35,869 bases of DNA from a virus. Positions 29,320 through 35,869 of this stretch are shown here, piece after piece. The notes below the pieces were generated by a model. That model ran no database searches. It was not told the origin of the DNA and saw only the letters and a list, made by a program, of their open reading frames with translations. Location of the stretch: IMG/VR virus record IMGVR_UViG_3300025869_001257, positions 1 to 35,869 of that record. The stretch is one strand, 5' to 3'. The position numbers were made by a program, and so were the translations under genes. Each line of letters starts with the position of its first letter. The stretch's first letter is position 1.

Positions 29320-31238
29320 TATTGTATCTCACAGTTGCCTGCGGCACACGCAAGTTCCTGAGAACCAATCGTCATATCAGTCATTTCATACTGGCTCAGA
29401 TCTGCCCAGTTTACATCTTTCGGCATAATCTTCAGCAACTCTTTGTATCCTGCTTCATCAGTATCCTGATAAGGTGCTTGCTTGTACGTGTGATCACTGA
29501 AAGGCAAGAATGATACACCACTCATGTAGTCAAAGTTATTATACGTCCATGCGCCTACGTCCATCCACTCATGCTCTTTGACAGAGATAGTAACAGAAGG
29601 CTTATGTTCGCACCAGTGCTTCTGGTAGATCAACCACATCTCTAACTGTTCAATAGCAGTCATATCAGTGCGGAATACAGCACCCTTGTCTACTTTAACA
29701 GGGAAAGAAAATACCACAGTCTGTGATGGATTCATCGCATCGTCTTCAGCAGGGAAGCCTTTATCAATCATGAAGTTGGTTAGTGGATCTTTCTTGTCTC
29801 CGCGTACAGTACGAATATAGTAGGGGTTATGTCGTGCATGTATGCCAGAAGCGGCGTCCACTAACTGTGAGACGGTACCAGAGGGTTTAACACAGGTGAT
29901 TGCTACAGATTGGTTGATTCCAAGTTTAGTAGCAAGTTCTTTGTTCACCTTGACCGCTTCTGCTTTGAGTTCTTCTAACAGAGAGGGTAGATCACCCAAC
30001 TTACCATTGGTGTACTTGTTGTCCATGATACCAGTCATAGACACACCAAGCAAACGTTCCTCTTCACAGTTCTTGACCCATCCCTTAGAGACATACTTGA
30101 AGTTCACGAGAGTAGATTGGAACGTTCCTAGAATAGTTGCGAGACGGACTTTCTCAAGTAGCGTCTCGCGGTTGTCACTCGCACGAACCACAACCTCTGA
30201 TAGGTTACAGAATTCACGAGAGCGAAGGATGATCTCCGAACAAGGGTTGGTACCAAACTCATGGTTACCCACCTCGCGGCGACCAGACTTTTCTGAAATT
30301 AGATTTGCAGACTGACGATTGAAAATACCACGTTCACCAGACTTGGAGTCATACAGTGCTTTCCACTCGTCCATGAAGATGCCGATATCAGGCTTCTCAG
30401 TGTATGCCGCACTGTTGTTTGCTAGTGCCCTGTGCCCGTAGTCATTCCACCACTGCCCTGCTTTAGCATGTCGCATACGATCATCTGACAGGTTAGACAG
30501 TGAGATCAACGCAGAACGTCGAACACCACCTACTACGACAACCTCTGCAATCTTACAGACAATATCGTGACACTCTACTGAAGTCAACTTACGACCCGCG
30601 GCGCCCTTGAAAGTCTCAACACAGAATTGAAAGAGATCAATCAATGGCTGTGGACCAGATGCACGACCACCAAAAGTCTTTAGCGGTTCTCCTGCGGCAC
30701 GAACTTTGCTCATATCCCATGCAGGTACTTGCCCCGCATACAACAGACCAACAAGTTCTTTCATTGCTTTTGCCCAAGCGAGTTTGCTGTCTCCAACAAC
30801 GATAGTGGTATCGGTACTGTGAAACTCATCTGCTACAACAGGCAATAATGAGATGTGTTGTCGTTCTACCGAGAATCCAACACCAGTACCGTTCATCAGC
30901 ACATAGAGGATCTCATCAAACGATGAAGGTTTGTCAACTGCAATGTATGAACAGTTATAACCAGCGATGTTCTCGCGCTTGAGTGCTTCACCCGCAGTCA
31001 TTAGACACCGCATAGATGGCATGACCTTCTGAGTCAGTACTGCTTCTTCTAATTCGTTGCGGACTTTTGCAGGTAGCCTGTATTCACACGTATCCCAGAG
31101 ATGTTCGGTGAAAAAATCAAAGTAACGCCCGATTGTTTCTTCCCACGTTTCTCGCCTCCCTTCTTCTGGTAACCACCTTGAGTAACGTGACAGGTGGATA
31201 AATTCTTGGTAACTGGTGGGTAGATAATTACTGGGCAT
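29319..31238 (-). CDS. nrdJ: Class II (adenosylcobalamin-dependent) ribonucleotide reductase, monomeric RTPR type
   Basis: NrdJ reduces ribonucleotides to deoxyribonucleotides with a cobalamin-derived radical and needs no separate radical-generating subunit. Landmarks: Cys96 in 'GYNCSY'; 'GTNPCSEI' with radical Cys333 and Glu335; Cys344 in 'EFCNLSEV', 11 residues after Cys333 as in Lactobacillus RTPR (408/419); and the reducing pair Cys631/Cys636 at the C-terminus (LACAAGNCEIQ), spaced as 731/736 in RTPR. 639 residues is somewhat shorter than RTPR. Start supported by GAGGAAG 7 bases upstream. The host must supply vitamin B12. It overlaps the small zinc-ribbon gene by one base. Confidence 0.95.
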   Translation of the reverse strand: MPSNYLPTSYQEFIHLSRYSRWLPEEGRRETWEETIGRYFDFFTEHLWDTCEYRLPAKVRNELEEAVLTQKVMPSMRCLMTAGEALKRENIAGYNCSYIAVDKPSSFDEILYVLMNGTGVGFSVERQHISLLPVVADEFHSTDTTIVVGDSKLAWAKAMKELVGLLYAGQVPAWDMSKVRAAGEPLKTFGGRASGPQPLIDLFQFCVETFKGAAGRKLTSVECHDIVCKIAEVVVVGGVRRSALISLSNLSDDRMRHAKAGQWWNDYGHRALANNSAAYTEKPDIGIFMDEWKALYDSKSGERGIFNRQSANLISEKSGRREVGNHEFGTNPCSEIILRSREFCNLSEVVVRASDNRETLLEKVRLATILGTFQSTLVNFKYVSKGWVKNCEEERLLGVSMTGIMDNKYTNGKLGDLPSLLEELKAEAVKVNKELATKLGINQSVAITCVKPSGTVSQLVDAASGIHARHNPYYIRTVRGDKKDPLTNFMIDKGFPAEDDAMNPSQTVVFSFPVKVDKGAVFRTDMTAIEQLEMWLIYQKHWCEHKPSVTISVKEHEWMDVGAWTYNNFDYMSGVSFLPFSDHTYKQAPYQDTDEAGYKELLKIMPKDVNWADLSQYEMTDMTIGSQELACAAGNCEIQ

Positions 31239-31268
31239 GTTTAGACTTCCTCATTCGTCAAGGTTTAT

Positions 31269-31315
31269 TGTTTATACGGTGGAACTATTATATATCATCC
31301 TATAGGATTAAGCAA
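31269..31315 (-). promoter_or_regulatory. Possible nrdJ promoter elements
   Basis: In the 69-base gap before nrdJ the minus strand shows TATAAT (31292-31287) with TTGCTT 17 bases upstream (31315-31310); TTGCTTA also resembles the T4 MotA box, though the spacing is longer than usual. TATAAACA (31276-31269) is one base off the late octamer. The 10-base palindrome TCCTATAGGA lies between. None is a strong match. Confidence 0.35.
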
Positions 31316-31904
31316 GACTTTTCTTGAAAAGAGCGAGGCTACTTACACCGGGAGTGCCATTGTTATTGCGAGTTTCATATCGCCATGAATTTTGAAAAGA
31401 CATTGTGTCTCGGTGGGTTTGATCACGAACAGATCTAAAGTCGTAGTCATCAAAAAGAATCCATTCAAATCCAACGGCTTCGGCTAACTCGGCATCACTA
31501 TTCACAAAGAATCCACGGTGACTGCCATCTATAAGGATGATATCGGTTTTCTCAACGGGCGTGACTCCGGATAGATAATCTTCTCTGAGAAAGTACGAGT
31601 GATAAGGATGAAAGTTAAACCTATCACCAAAGTGCTCCTTTACTACCGCAGAGTTGGCAATCGTCTCTGGATGAAGACAAATATCATAAGATGTTACTGT
31701 AACATCATCAAATAAAGACATGACGATAGAACTGCTATGCCCAGAATTAAAACCAATTTCAGTCACTGTTTTAAAATTTGTGATTCTTTTGATCGCTCTC
31801 CACATATGACTCACTTCAGCGGTGTTTGGCATATGACCTTCAGCAAAAACATCAGGCAGCCATGACAAATTTGGATGAAGACCGCCGTTGTGATCAACAC
31901 TCAT
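31308..31904 (-). CDS. Class I SAM-dependent methyltransferase
   Basis: 198 residues with 'TVTEIGFNSGHSSSIVMSLF' (motif I), 'VTSYDICLHPE', 'EKTDIILIDGSHRGFFVNSDAELAEAVGFEWILFDDYDF' (acidic metal/catalytic stretch) and a C-terminal 'GVSSLALFKKS' strand. Similar in plan to the 26731 protein. It overlaps the o-spanin gene by 4 bases. The substrate is unknown. Confidence 0.83.
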   Translation of the reverse strand: MSVDHNGGLHPNLSWLPDVFAEGHMPNTAEVSHMWRAIKRITNFKTVTEIGFNSGHSSSIVMSLFDDVTVTSYDICLHPETIANSAVVKEHFGDRFNFHPYHSYFLREDYLSGVTPVEKTDIILIDGSHRGFFVNSDAELAEAVGFEWILFDDYDFRSVRDQTHRDTMSFQNSWRYETRNNNGTPGVSSLALFKKSLA

Positions 31905-32335
31905 TTTTCATTGTTCTCTTGCCACTCTTCTGCTGTAGTCCCTTCGGACTCGGTGGTCGCTTCACGGTAGTAGATGATGAGTTCTTTCTGTTGTAACACA
32001 TAGCGACGAACCTCTTGGAAGTTCTCACTCATCTTTTCGTAACCGTCGGGGGTGAGGGCAAAGACAACAAACTGACCCCCTTGCATCTTTTCTATGATCT
32101 TGAATTGTTCTTCAAAGTTCTCCTCTGTGATGACAAAGAAGTTTACGTCAAGCAGGTCAATTGATGCGGGTAGAGGAGGTTGATAGATACGGAGTGGTTC
32201 TTTCTCAACTACCGTTACTATCTGTGGTTCCGGTTGGATTATTTGTTCCTTTGGTCCGAACTCCAGTCTCGGCATTAGGTTGCACCCCGTCAGTAGGAGG
32301 GGTATCGTCAAGAGCCATAATTTCTTTGGTATCAT
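31901..32335 (-). CDS. Outer-membrane lipoprotein, candidate o-spanin (Rz1-like)
   Basis: 144 residues with a signal peptide and lipobox: 'MIPKKLWLLTIPLLLTGC', lipidated Cys18. The mature part begins with a Pro-rich stretch (QPEPQIVTVVEKEPLRIYQPPLPA). Its 5' end overlaps the upstream membrane/coiled-coil gene by 131 bases in another frame, the arrangement of Rz/Rz1 spanins, which fuse inner and outer membranes in the last step of lysis. It is longer than classical Rz1 (about 40-60 residues mature) and has an extra C-terminal domain (FVVFALTPDGYEKMSE). Confidence 0.72.
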   Translation of the reverse strand: MIPKKLWLLTIPLLLTGCNLMPRLEFGPKEQIIQPEPQIVTVVEKEPLRIYQPPLPASIDLLDVNFFVITEENFEEQFKIIEKMQGGQFVVFALTPDGYEKMSENFQEVRRYVLQQKELIIYYREATTESEGTTAEEWQENNEK

Positions 32336-32717
32336 CTTCTAGTTCCTTAAACACTTTCTTTGTCTTCGCATTGGATAAACGTTGAATACTATCTGGTCGT
32401 GCACGTGCCAAGCGAGTGAGGTTGTGATCCTTGAAGATTCTCATCGCCTGGTCTTTGTCTCGTTGCAACGCATTGTTTGCTTGAGTGAGTTTGGTCATCG
32501 CCTCACCTTGTGCTTTTGCTTGTTCTTCTGCCACCTTGAGAGACTTCTCTGCGGTTGCTTTCGCAAGTTCTAACTGGACTTTGTTCTCTTTGAGGGTACG
32601 GTTGTTTGCTTCTAGTTTAGCAATACCGGCTTCAAACTTAGAAACTGTAACTTGATGATAGGAGTAACCTCCTGCAATAGCGCCCATGAAAGCAACTATC
32701 AAATATATTTTAAACAT
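32205..32717 (-). CDS. Candidate i-spanin (Rz-like), membrane anchor plus coiled coil
   Basis: 170 residues: one N-terminal membrane helix (about 3-20, KIYLIVAFMGAIAGGYSY), then a long Lys/Glu/Ala coiled coil (residues 28-95) and a polar tail rich in Thr/Asn/Gly. This is the topology of Rz inner-membrane spanins. The 3' part overlaps the lipoprotein gene, supporting the pair. The coding overlap constrains the tail sequence. Confidence 0.75.
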   Translation of the reverse strand: MFKIYLIVAFMGAIAGGYSYHQVTVSKFEAGIAKLEANNRTLKENKVQLELAKATAEKSLKVAEEQAKAQGEAMTKLTQANNALQRDKDQAMRIFKDHNLTRLARARPDSIQRLSNAKTKKVFKELEDDTKEIMALDDTPPTDGVQPNAETGVRTKGTNNPTGTTDSNGS

Positions 32718-33090
32718 GTTTCATCCTATAATCGTTTACTGCCGCTTTGATTGCGTCTTCAGCCAAGACACTACAATGGATTTTAACGGGCGGTAAGGCT
32801 AATTCATTGGCAATATCAGTGTTCCTAATAGCAGAAGCATCATCCAAGGTTCTTCCCTTAACCCACTCAGTAAGTAAACTTGATGAAGCAATTGCGCTTC
32901 CACATCCGTAGGTTTTGAACTTAGCATCTTCAATAACTCCTTCGTCGTTTACTTTAATCTGCAACTGCATTACATCACCACAAGCAGGAGCACCGACCAT
33001 GCCAGTGCCCACATCCTCTGCTTCTTTATCTAGTCTTCCCACATTACGAGGATTCTCGTAGTGGTCCATCACCTTATCTGAATATGCCAT
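32710..33090 (-). CDS. iscU: IscU-type Fe-S cluster assembly scaffold
   Basis: IscU is the scaffold on which [2Fe-2S] clusters are built before transfer. All key residues match E. coli numbering: Cys37 and Asp39 in 'PACGDVM', Cys63 in 'YGCGSAIASSS', His105 and Cys106 in 'KIHCSVLAEDA'. The HscA-binding motif LPPVK sits at 99-103 as in E. coli. At 126 residues it is full length. No IscS, IscA, HscA/B or ferredoxin gene is visible here, so it would work with host partners. The ATG shares a base with the upstream stop (TAATG); it overlaps the spanin gene by 8. Confidence 0.95.
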   Translation of the reverse strand: MAYSDKVMDHYENPRNVGRLDKEAEDVGTGMVGAPACGDVMQLQIKVNDEGVIEDAKFKTYGCGSAIASSSLLTEWVKGRTLDDASAIRNTDIANELALPPVKIHCSVLAEDAIKAAVNDYRMKHV

Positions 33091-33254
33091 TATTTAAATT
33101 GCTTTTTTCTTTTACCATTGACTTCTATGTAGTTGCGAGTTAAGACCGAATATTTCTTTTTCTTTTTTGGTCCCATGTCCTTGGTGTCTTGAGGAATACC
33201 AGCATCACCAGTGGTCATCATTTCCTCATCAAACATTTGCTTGAAAGTTTTCAT
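33090..33254 (-). CDS. Small basic protein (54 aa), MKTFKQM type
   Basis: From ATG 33254 (ATGA overlap with the upstream stop): 'MKTFKQMFDEEMMTTGDAGI', then 'PQDTKDMGPKKKKKYSVLTR' and 'NYIEVNGKRKKQFK'. 'MKTFKxFxEE' openings are frequent in small T4-like phage proteins, several of them linked to capsid cores or unknown roles. The tail is very basic. It ends in TAATG with iscU. Function unknown. Confidence 0.7.
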   Translation of the reverse strand: MKTFKQMFDEEMMTTGDAGIPQDTKDMGPKKKKKYSVLTRNYIEVNGKRKKQFK

Positions 33255-33832
33255 TTGTAGATTTCTCCGAGTGTAATAAGAACGGGTTGATTAGTATTGA
33301 TGTGTGTTACCTCGTACACATCCAACCCAAATATGTTACCTATAGGATATGATTCTTCGGGAACTCTTATTTTATCTTTAGCATAGACTTCATTGAACTG
33401 CTTGGTTAACTTCTCTTCCTTAACTATGTACATGCCAGGCGAAAGTCGTTTGTCCTCTAGAACGTACCACTCATTGCGTTCGCTAATAAAATCTGCGGGA
33501 TCTAGATCCATTTCTTTGACTAGTTTTTCTATGCCCTTGTCCGTGACACCCATCTCTTCGCGGATCAACAGCAGAGCAGAAGCATATGATGCGATCTTAT
33601 TACTACCACCAGGCAGTTTTTGAATCAGCCTCTTCATGTTAAACACCACTCTCATGAATGATGTGTAAGCATCTTTTTCTTCGGACGATTGTATTTTCTT
33701 ACTCTTTAGTCTCTTGCCGTTGTCATCTATAAGACCCAGTTTGTACGCCTCAGTATCAATCCATGGCGTGGTCAACAACTTTAAAAATCTAAACGTAAAA
33801 TATAAATCGCCCGCTCTATTTGCTAATGACAC
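33251..33832 (-). CDS. Conserved T4-like marine phage protein, late-promoter controlled
   Basis: 193 residues from a GTG start with AGAGGA about 7 bases upstream. The N-terminus 'SLANRAGDLYFTFRFLKLLTTPWIDTEAYKLGLIDDNGK' is a pattern I know from marine T4-like phages without assigned function; the middle has 'FMRVVFNMKRLIQKLPGGSNKIASYASALLLIREE' (helical) and the end 'PIGNIFGLDVYEVTHI'. An exact TATAAATA late promoter is 25 bases upstream, which suggests a structural or morphogenesis protein. In some relatives it may be a virion protein, but I cannot confirm it. Confidence 0.75.
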   Translation of the reverse strand: MSLANRAGDLYFTFRFLKLLTTPWIDTEAYKLGLIDDNGKRLKSKKIQSSEEKDAYTSFMRVVFNMKRLIQKLPGGSNKIASYASALLLIREEMGVTDKGIEKLVKEMDLDPADFISERNEWYVLEDKRLSPGMYIVKEEKLTKQFNEVYAKDKIRVPEESYPIGNIFGLDVYEVTHINTNQPVLITLGEIYK

Positions 33833-33855
33833 GTTTATATCCTCTTTCTGTGTAT

Positions 33856-34674
33856 CTATTTATACGGAACAAAATCGTGATCGTCACCCCACGTTTGTTT
33901 GCACCACGTGTCCACCATTTTTTTGCGTTCATTACTGAAGTGATAGAAATATGATGCAGGTTGTGGTAGTTTATTCCAGTTAGTTGGACAAGAATTCCAT
34001 TTCCAATTTAACTCAACAAGATCCAAGCCATACTTGTTCATCATAGCACTCACATAGATTTGATCTAAACACAACCAACGAGGGTAATCGTGAGTCTCTC
34101 TCATACCCCACCATTTCCAATACTCTGTGCCAAACTTTTCTCGTGCAATCAGACGGGCTTCTTTTGACCACAATAGCACACCACTATTACATATTCGTGT
34201 AACACCGGTTGCTTCAAATACTGGATATGGATGCGGCGAACCTATGTACTCCATGGCATTCGCTAATATATCGGCATGTTTACCCGGGCGATCATAACTA
34301 GGTCCACCGTTGGCTCCTGGTGGAACACATTCAATCCAACCAGCAACATGTCTCGGATTAATTAACGATATATCAGGTGATCGTGGATGAATAACAATGT
34401 CTAGATCTAAAAATAATACTTGATCCCATTGATCAAAATACGGATCTTCCCACACACGACTAATATCAAACCAACGACACGCGGGGGGTACACCATCCGA
34501 AGGATTAATAAACGTATCTGGTCCTTCAGTGTGCCAAGGTGTCTGACTAAACTCATAGTCCCATCCATACTTCTCGGCATACTTCTTTACTGACCACTGC
34601 CCCCATTGAGCCCAGAGCGACAATGGTCGTGTGTTGTCGTCCATCAAATAATATTGATAGATTAGTTTTTTCAT
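33856..34674 (-). CDS. GT-A (GT8-like) glycosyltransferase
   Basis: 272 residues opening 'MKKLIYQYYLMDDNTRP', with 'ACRWFDISRVWEDPYFDQWDQVLFLDLDIVIHP' supplying the DxD-type metal site (DLD), 'NSGVLLWSKEA' and 'LDQIYVSAMMNKYG' as later GT8-like elements. The opening resembles that of the 19553 gene, 13 kb away. It lies outside the main sugar block, between conserved T4-like genes, so it may glycosylate a virion protein (inference). Confidence 0.75.
   Translation of the reverse strand: MKKLIYQYYLMDDNTRPLSLWAQWGQWSVKKYAEKYGWDYEFSQTPWHTEGPDTFINPSDGVPPACRWFDISRVWEDPYFDQWDQVLFLDLDIVIHPRSPDISLINPRHVAGWIECVPPGANGGPSYDRPGKHADILANAMEYIGSPHPYPVFEATGVTRICNSGVLLWSKEARLIAREKFGTEYWKWWGMRETHDYPRWLCLDQIYVSAMMNKYGLDLVELNWKWNSCPTNWNKLPQPASYFYHFSNERKKMVDTWCKQTWGDDHDFVPYK
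33857..33864 (-). promoter_or_regulatory. T4-type late promoter TATAAATA
   Basis: An exact minus-strand TATAAATA (33864-33857) overlaps the last codons of the 33856 gene and sits 25 bases before the GTG start at 33832, with an A/G-rich ribosome-binding site after it. This is the spacing expected for a T4 late promoter with a short leader. Confidence 0.75.
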
Positions 34675-35042
34675 TTAAGGTTTCTCAGTTGTTCCACGAC
34701 CTTCATATTCATACGTATGCCGGTCAATTCTGAGTTTTCAATCAACTTGAGGTAAATAAGAAAGGGTTTGACAATGCTGAATTGCTCACGGCTCAATTTA
34801 TATTCCAGCATCTTGAGGCCAGATCCCACGTCAAAGACGTTAAAAATAATGATGAGGTGATTCATCATGAGGTTCACCGATAATTGATCAGTCTCAGTGA
34901 ACCTCGTGATAAGACGTTTTATGTACTTGAAACGTTTTAGATCTTCATAAAATTCTTCTGCGTCTATACAGCGAGGATTGTAATAATTCTTAGCCGCAAA
35001 AAGTAAAAAATTGTCTTCATTTAATTCATCAAACAGTTGCAT
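34671..35042 (-). CDS. Conserved T4-like phage protein, DUF7207-like
   Basis: 123 residues, helical: 'NEDNFLLFAAKNYYNPRCIDAEEFYEDLKRFKYIKRLITRF', 'VNLMMNHLIIIFNVFDVGSGLKMLEYKL'. This family is widespread in marine T4-like phages (DUF7207 from memory) and has no known function. It overlaps the glycosyltransferase by 4 bases. A 37-base gap with no clear promoter separates it from the 35080 gene. Confidence 0.75.
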   Translation of the reverse strand: MQLFDELNEDNFLLFAAKNYYNPRCIDAEEFYEDLKRFKYIKRLITRFTETDQLSVNLMMNHLIIIFNVFDVGSGLKMLEYKLSREQFSIVKPFLIYLKLIENSELTGIRMNMKVVEQLRNLK

Positions 35043-35079
35043 GAAATGCCTAAAAGTCTATCAAGTCATAGTATGTATA

Positions 35080-35271
35080 TTAATCTAAAGGATCTTCTAC
35101 GATGTAAGCAATCGCTTGTTTGTTCAATAGGACTTCTTTCTCGTTAGGCTGTATAAAGACCACAAAGGGTCCACTAGTATCGTTCAGCACATCACCCAAT
35201 GTTGCATTGGATGGTATGCTCATTTTTCCAAACATCGCCGTACCATTCGTAAATGTTACTCTAACTCTCAT
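35080..35271 (-). CDS. Small conserved protein, VTFTNGTxMFGKxxIPxxATLGDVL type
   Basis: 63 residues: 'MRVRVTFTNGTAMFGKMSIPSNATLGDVLNDTSGPFVVFIQP', mainly beta strands, resembling short T4-like phage proteins I recall as conserved but unnamed. A strong AAGGAG/AGGAG ribosome-binding site lies upstream of ATG 35271. The fold looks like a small ubiquitin-like or Sm-like sheet, but that is a guess. Function unknown. Confidence 0.68.
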   Translation of the reverse strand: MRVRVTFTNGTAMFGKMSIPSNATLGDVLNDTSGPFVVFIQPNEKEVLLNKQAIAYIVEDPLD

Positions 35272-35281
35272 GTCTCTCTCC

Positions 35282-35761
35282 TTAGTCTGTTAAAGGATTA
35301 TCAAGCACATTCTGTATTTTTTTATTAAGGCGATCTTCAAGAGCATTGATCTTCAGTTCAGTGTCAGTTTGTAAACTCTCTCTTTTTGTGTCAAACCGTT
35401 CGGATGCTTTGTCAATCATTGCTCTGACATCATCCTGCATTTCTCTATTTTGATCTTCGATACGATCAACATTCTTTTCCATTCTGTTGAAATCGTCTCG
35501 CAGATCATTCTTGATACTTCGTGAATAGTCTATGGCTTCATCCACAGTCATCAACACGTTATCAAGTTTTACTTCTATCTCATTGTTTCTTACTTCTATT
35601 GCGTCAGTGTCTATATTCTGGATGATCTCTTTCATATCCATATAGTCTTTATAGAACTCAAATACTCCCCACGATGCACCACCCAGCGTAGACAAAGCAG
35701 TCAGTAAGACCATCATCTTACCACCTTTGAAGGTTACTCCTCCAAACTCCATCTCAGCCAT
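35282..35761 (-). CDS. Membrane-anchored coiled-coil protein
   Basis: 159 residues: 'MAEMEFGGVTFKGGKMMVLLTALSTLGGASWGVFEFYKDY' gives one hydrophobic helix (about 15-36) and the rest is a long acidic coiled coil (residues 40-155) with heptad-like spacing. Such proteins are conserved in marine T4-like phages. Possible roles are a baseplate/tail fibre part or a lysis-linked spanin-like protein; no motif decides. The start overlaps the upstream stop by one base (TAATG). Confidence 0.75.
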   Translation of the reverse strand: MAEMEFGGVTFKGGKMMVLLTALSTLGGASWGVFEFYKDYMDMKEIIQNIDTDAIEVRNNEIEVKLDNVLMTVDEAIDYSRSIKNDLRDDFNRMEKNVDRIEDQNREMQDDVRAMIDKASERFDTKRESLQTDTELKINALEDRLNKKIQNVLDNPLTD

Positions 35762-35869
35762 TATTCATCTCCTTCGAACTTCAAATTTCTCAACTGTTGC
35801 ATTTCTGCTTTTAGTTTTTGAATTTCCATTCTGGTTCTTTCTAACTCCAACTGATACAATCGGTTGCAG
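35761..35869 (-). CDS. Partial coiled-coil protein running off the right edge
   Basis: Minus-strand frame open at the window edge (first full codon at 35868) reads 'CNRLYQLELERTRMEIQKLK', then 'AEMQQLRNLKFEGDE' and TAA at 35763-35761. Leu/Ile/Met spacing suggests a coiled coil. The N-terminus is missing, so no assignment can be made. The stop overlaps the next ATG (TAATG). Confidence 0.6.
   Translation of the reverse strand, partial: CNRLYQLELERTRMEIQKLKAEMQQLRNLKFEGDE

Noticed and set aside
29842-30315. 157-codon plus-strand open frame within nrdJ
   Set aside because: It is the antisense of a strongly conserved enzyme; no ribosome-binding site or protein-like pattern.
1-35869. Cyanophage assignment from the bilin genes
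   Set aside because: No photosystem, phycobilisome or cyanophage carbon-metabolism genes are seen; bilin genes alone do not fix the host.
1-35869. tRNAs, CRISPR arrays, insertion sequences, integrase or attachment sites
   Set aside because: Non-coding gaps are all short (under about 100 bases after adding the small genes) and hold only promoters, hairpins or ribosome-binding sites; none of these elements was seen.

Overview
The window looks like one piece of a T4-like (Tevenvirinae-type) marine myovirus genome. The T4-type genes are an ssDNA-binding protein (gp32), the neighbouring late-transcription coactivator (gp33), PhoH, ThyX, a T4-type GH24 lysozyme and several short proteins of the kind carried by marine T4-like phages. 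There are two TATAAATA late promoters. Genes are tightly packed, many with TAATG or ATGA start/stop overlaps, and all but one lie on the minus strand. I see no photosystem genes, tRNAs, CRISPR arrays or insertion sequences. The host cannot be named from the sequence. The E. coli-numbered IscU and the YbaN-like protein hint at a proteobacterium rather than a cyanobacterium, but that is inference.

Layout. 1-1070 (+): end of a repeat-containing tail or tape-measure-like protein, meeting gp32 at a terminator hairpin. 1129-8184 (-): gp32, gp33, a shortened UDP-sugar dehydrogenase, small proteins and ThyX, with several near-perfect sigma70 promoters (TTGACA-17-TATAAT type). 8284-12719 (-): a coupled chain of PD-(D/E)XK exonuclease, a ParB-neighbour-like protein, a GREB1/TET-associated-type glycosyltransferase, heme oxygenase, a PcyA/PcyX-type ferredoxin-dependent bilin reductase, a radical SAM/SPASM protein and a YbaN-like membrane protein. 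12697-24620 (-): a large sugar block with about ten glycosyltransferase-like genes, GDP-mannose 4,6-dehydratase, a ManC-type cupin, a second radical SAM enzyme and methyltransferases, interrupted by the lysozyme. 24637-29319 (-): DUF1353, PhoH, a methyltransferase, a P-loop kinase and a GIY-YIG-like protein. 29319-35869 (-): class II ribonucleotide reductase NrdJ, a methyltransferase, an overlapping spanin pair, the Fe-S scaffold IscU, a late-promoter-driven conserved protein, another glycosyltransferase, and coiled-coil proteins running off the right edge.

How the genes may work together. Heme oxygenase would open host heme to biliverdin and release iron. The bilin reductase would reduce biliverdin with electrons from a [2Fe-2S] ferredoxin. 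The IscU elsewhere in the window could support Fe-S cluster supply for ferredoxin and the two radical SAM enzymes; this link is inferred. NrdJ and ThyX feed deoxynucleotide synthesis. The sugar block probably decorates virion, host envelope or DNA; the target is not visible here.

The most notable observations are the two-gene bilin cassette with altered catalytic residues, a phage IscU keeping every ligand and the HscA-binding motif, and a glycosyltransferase whose N-terminal part sits in another frame. The two frames join at A9 containing the dnaX-type slippery heptamer A_AAA_AAG, which suggests programmed frameshifting or slippage unless it is a sequencing error.
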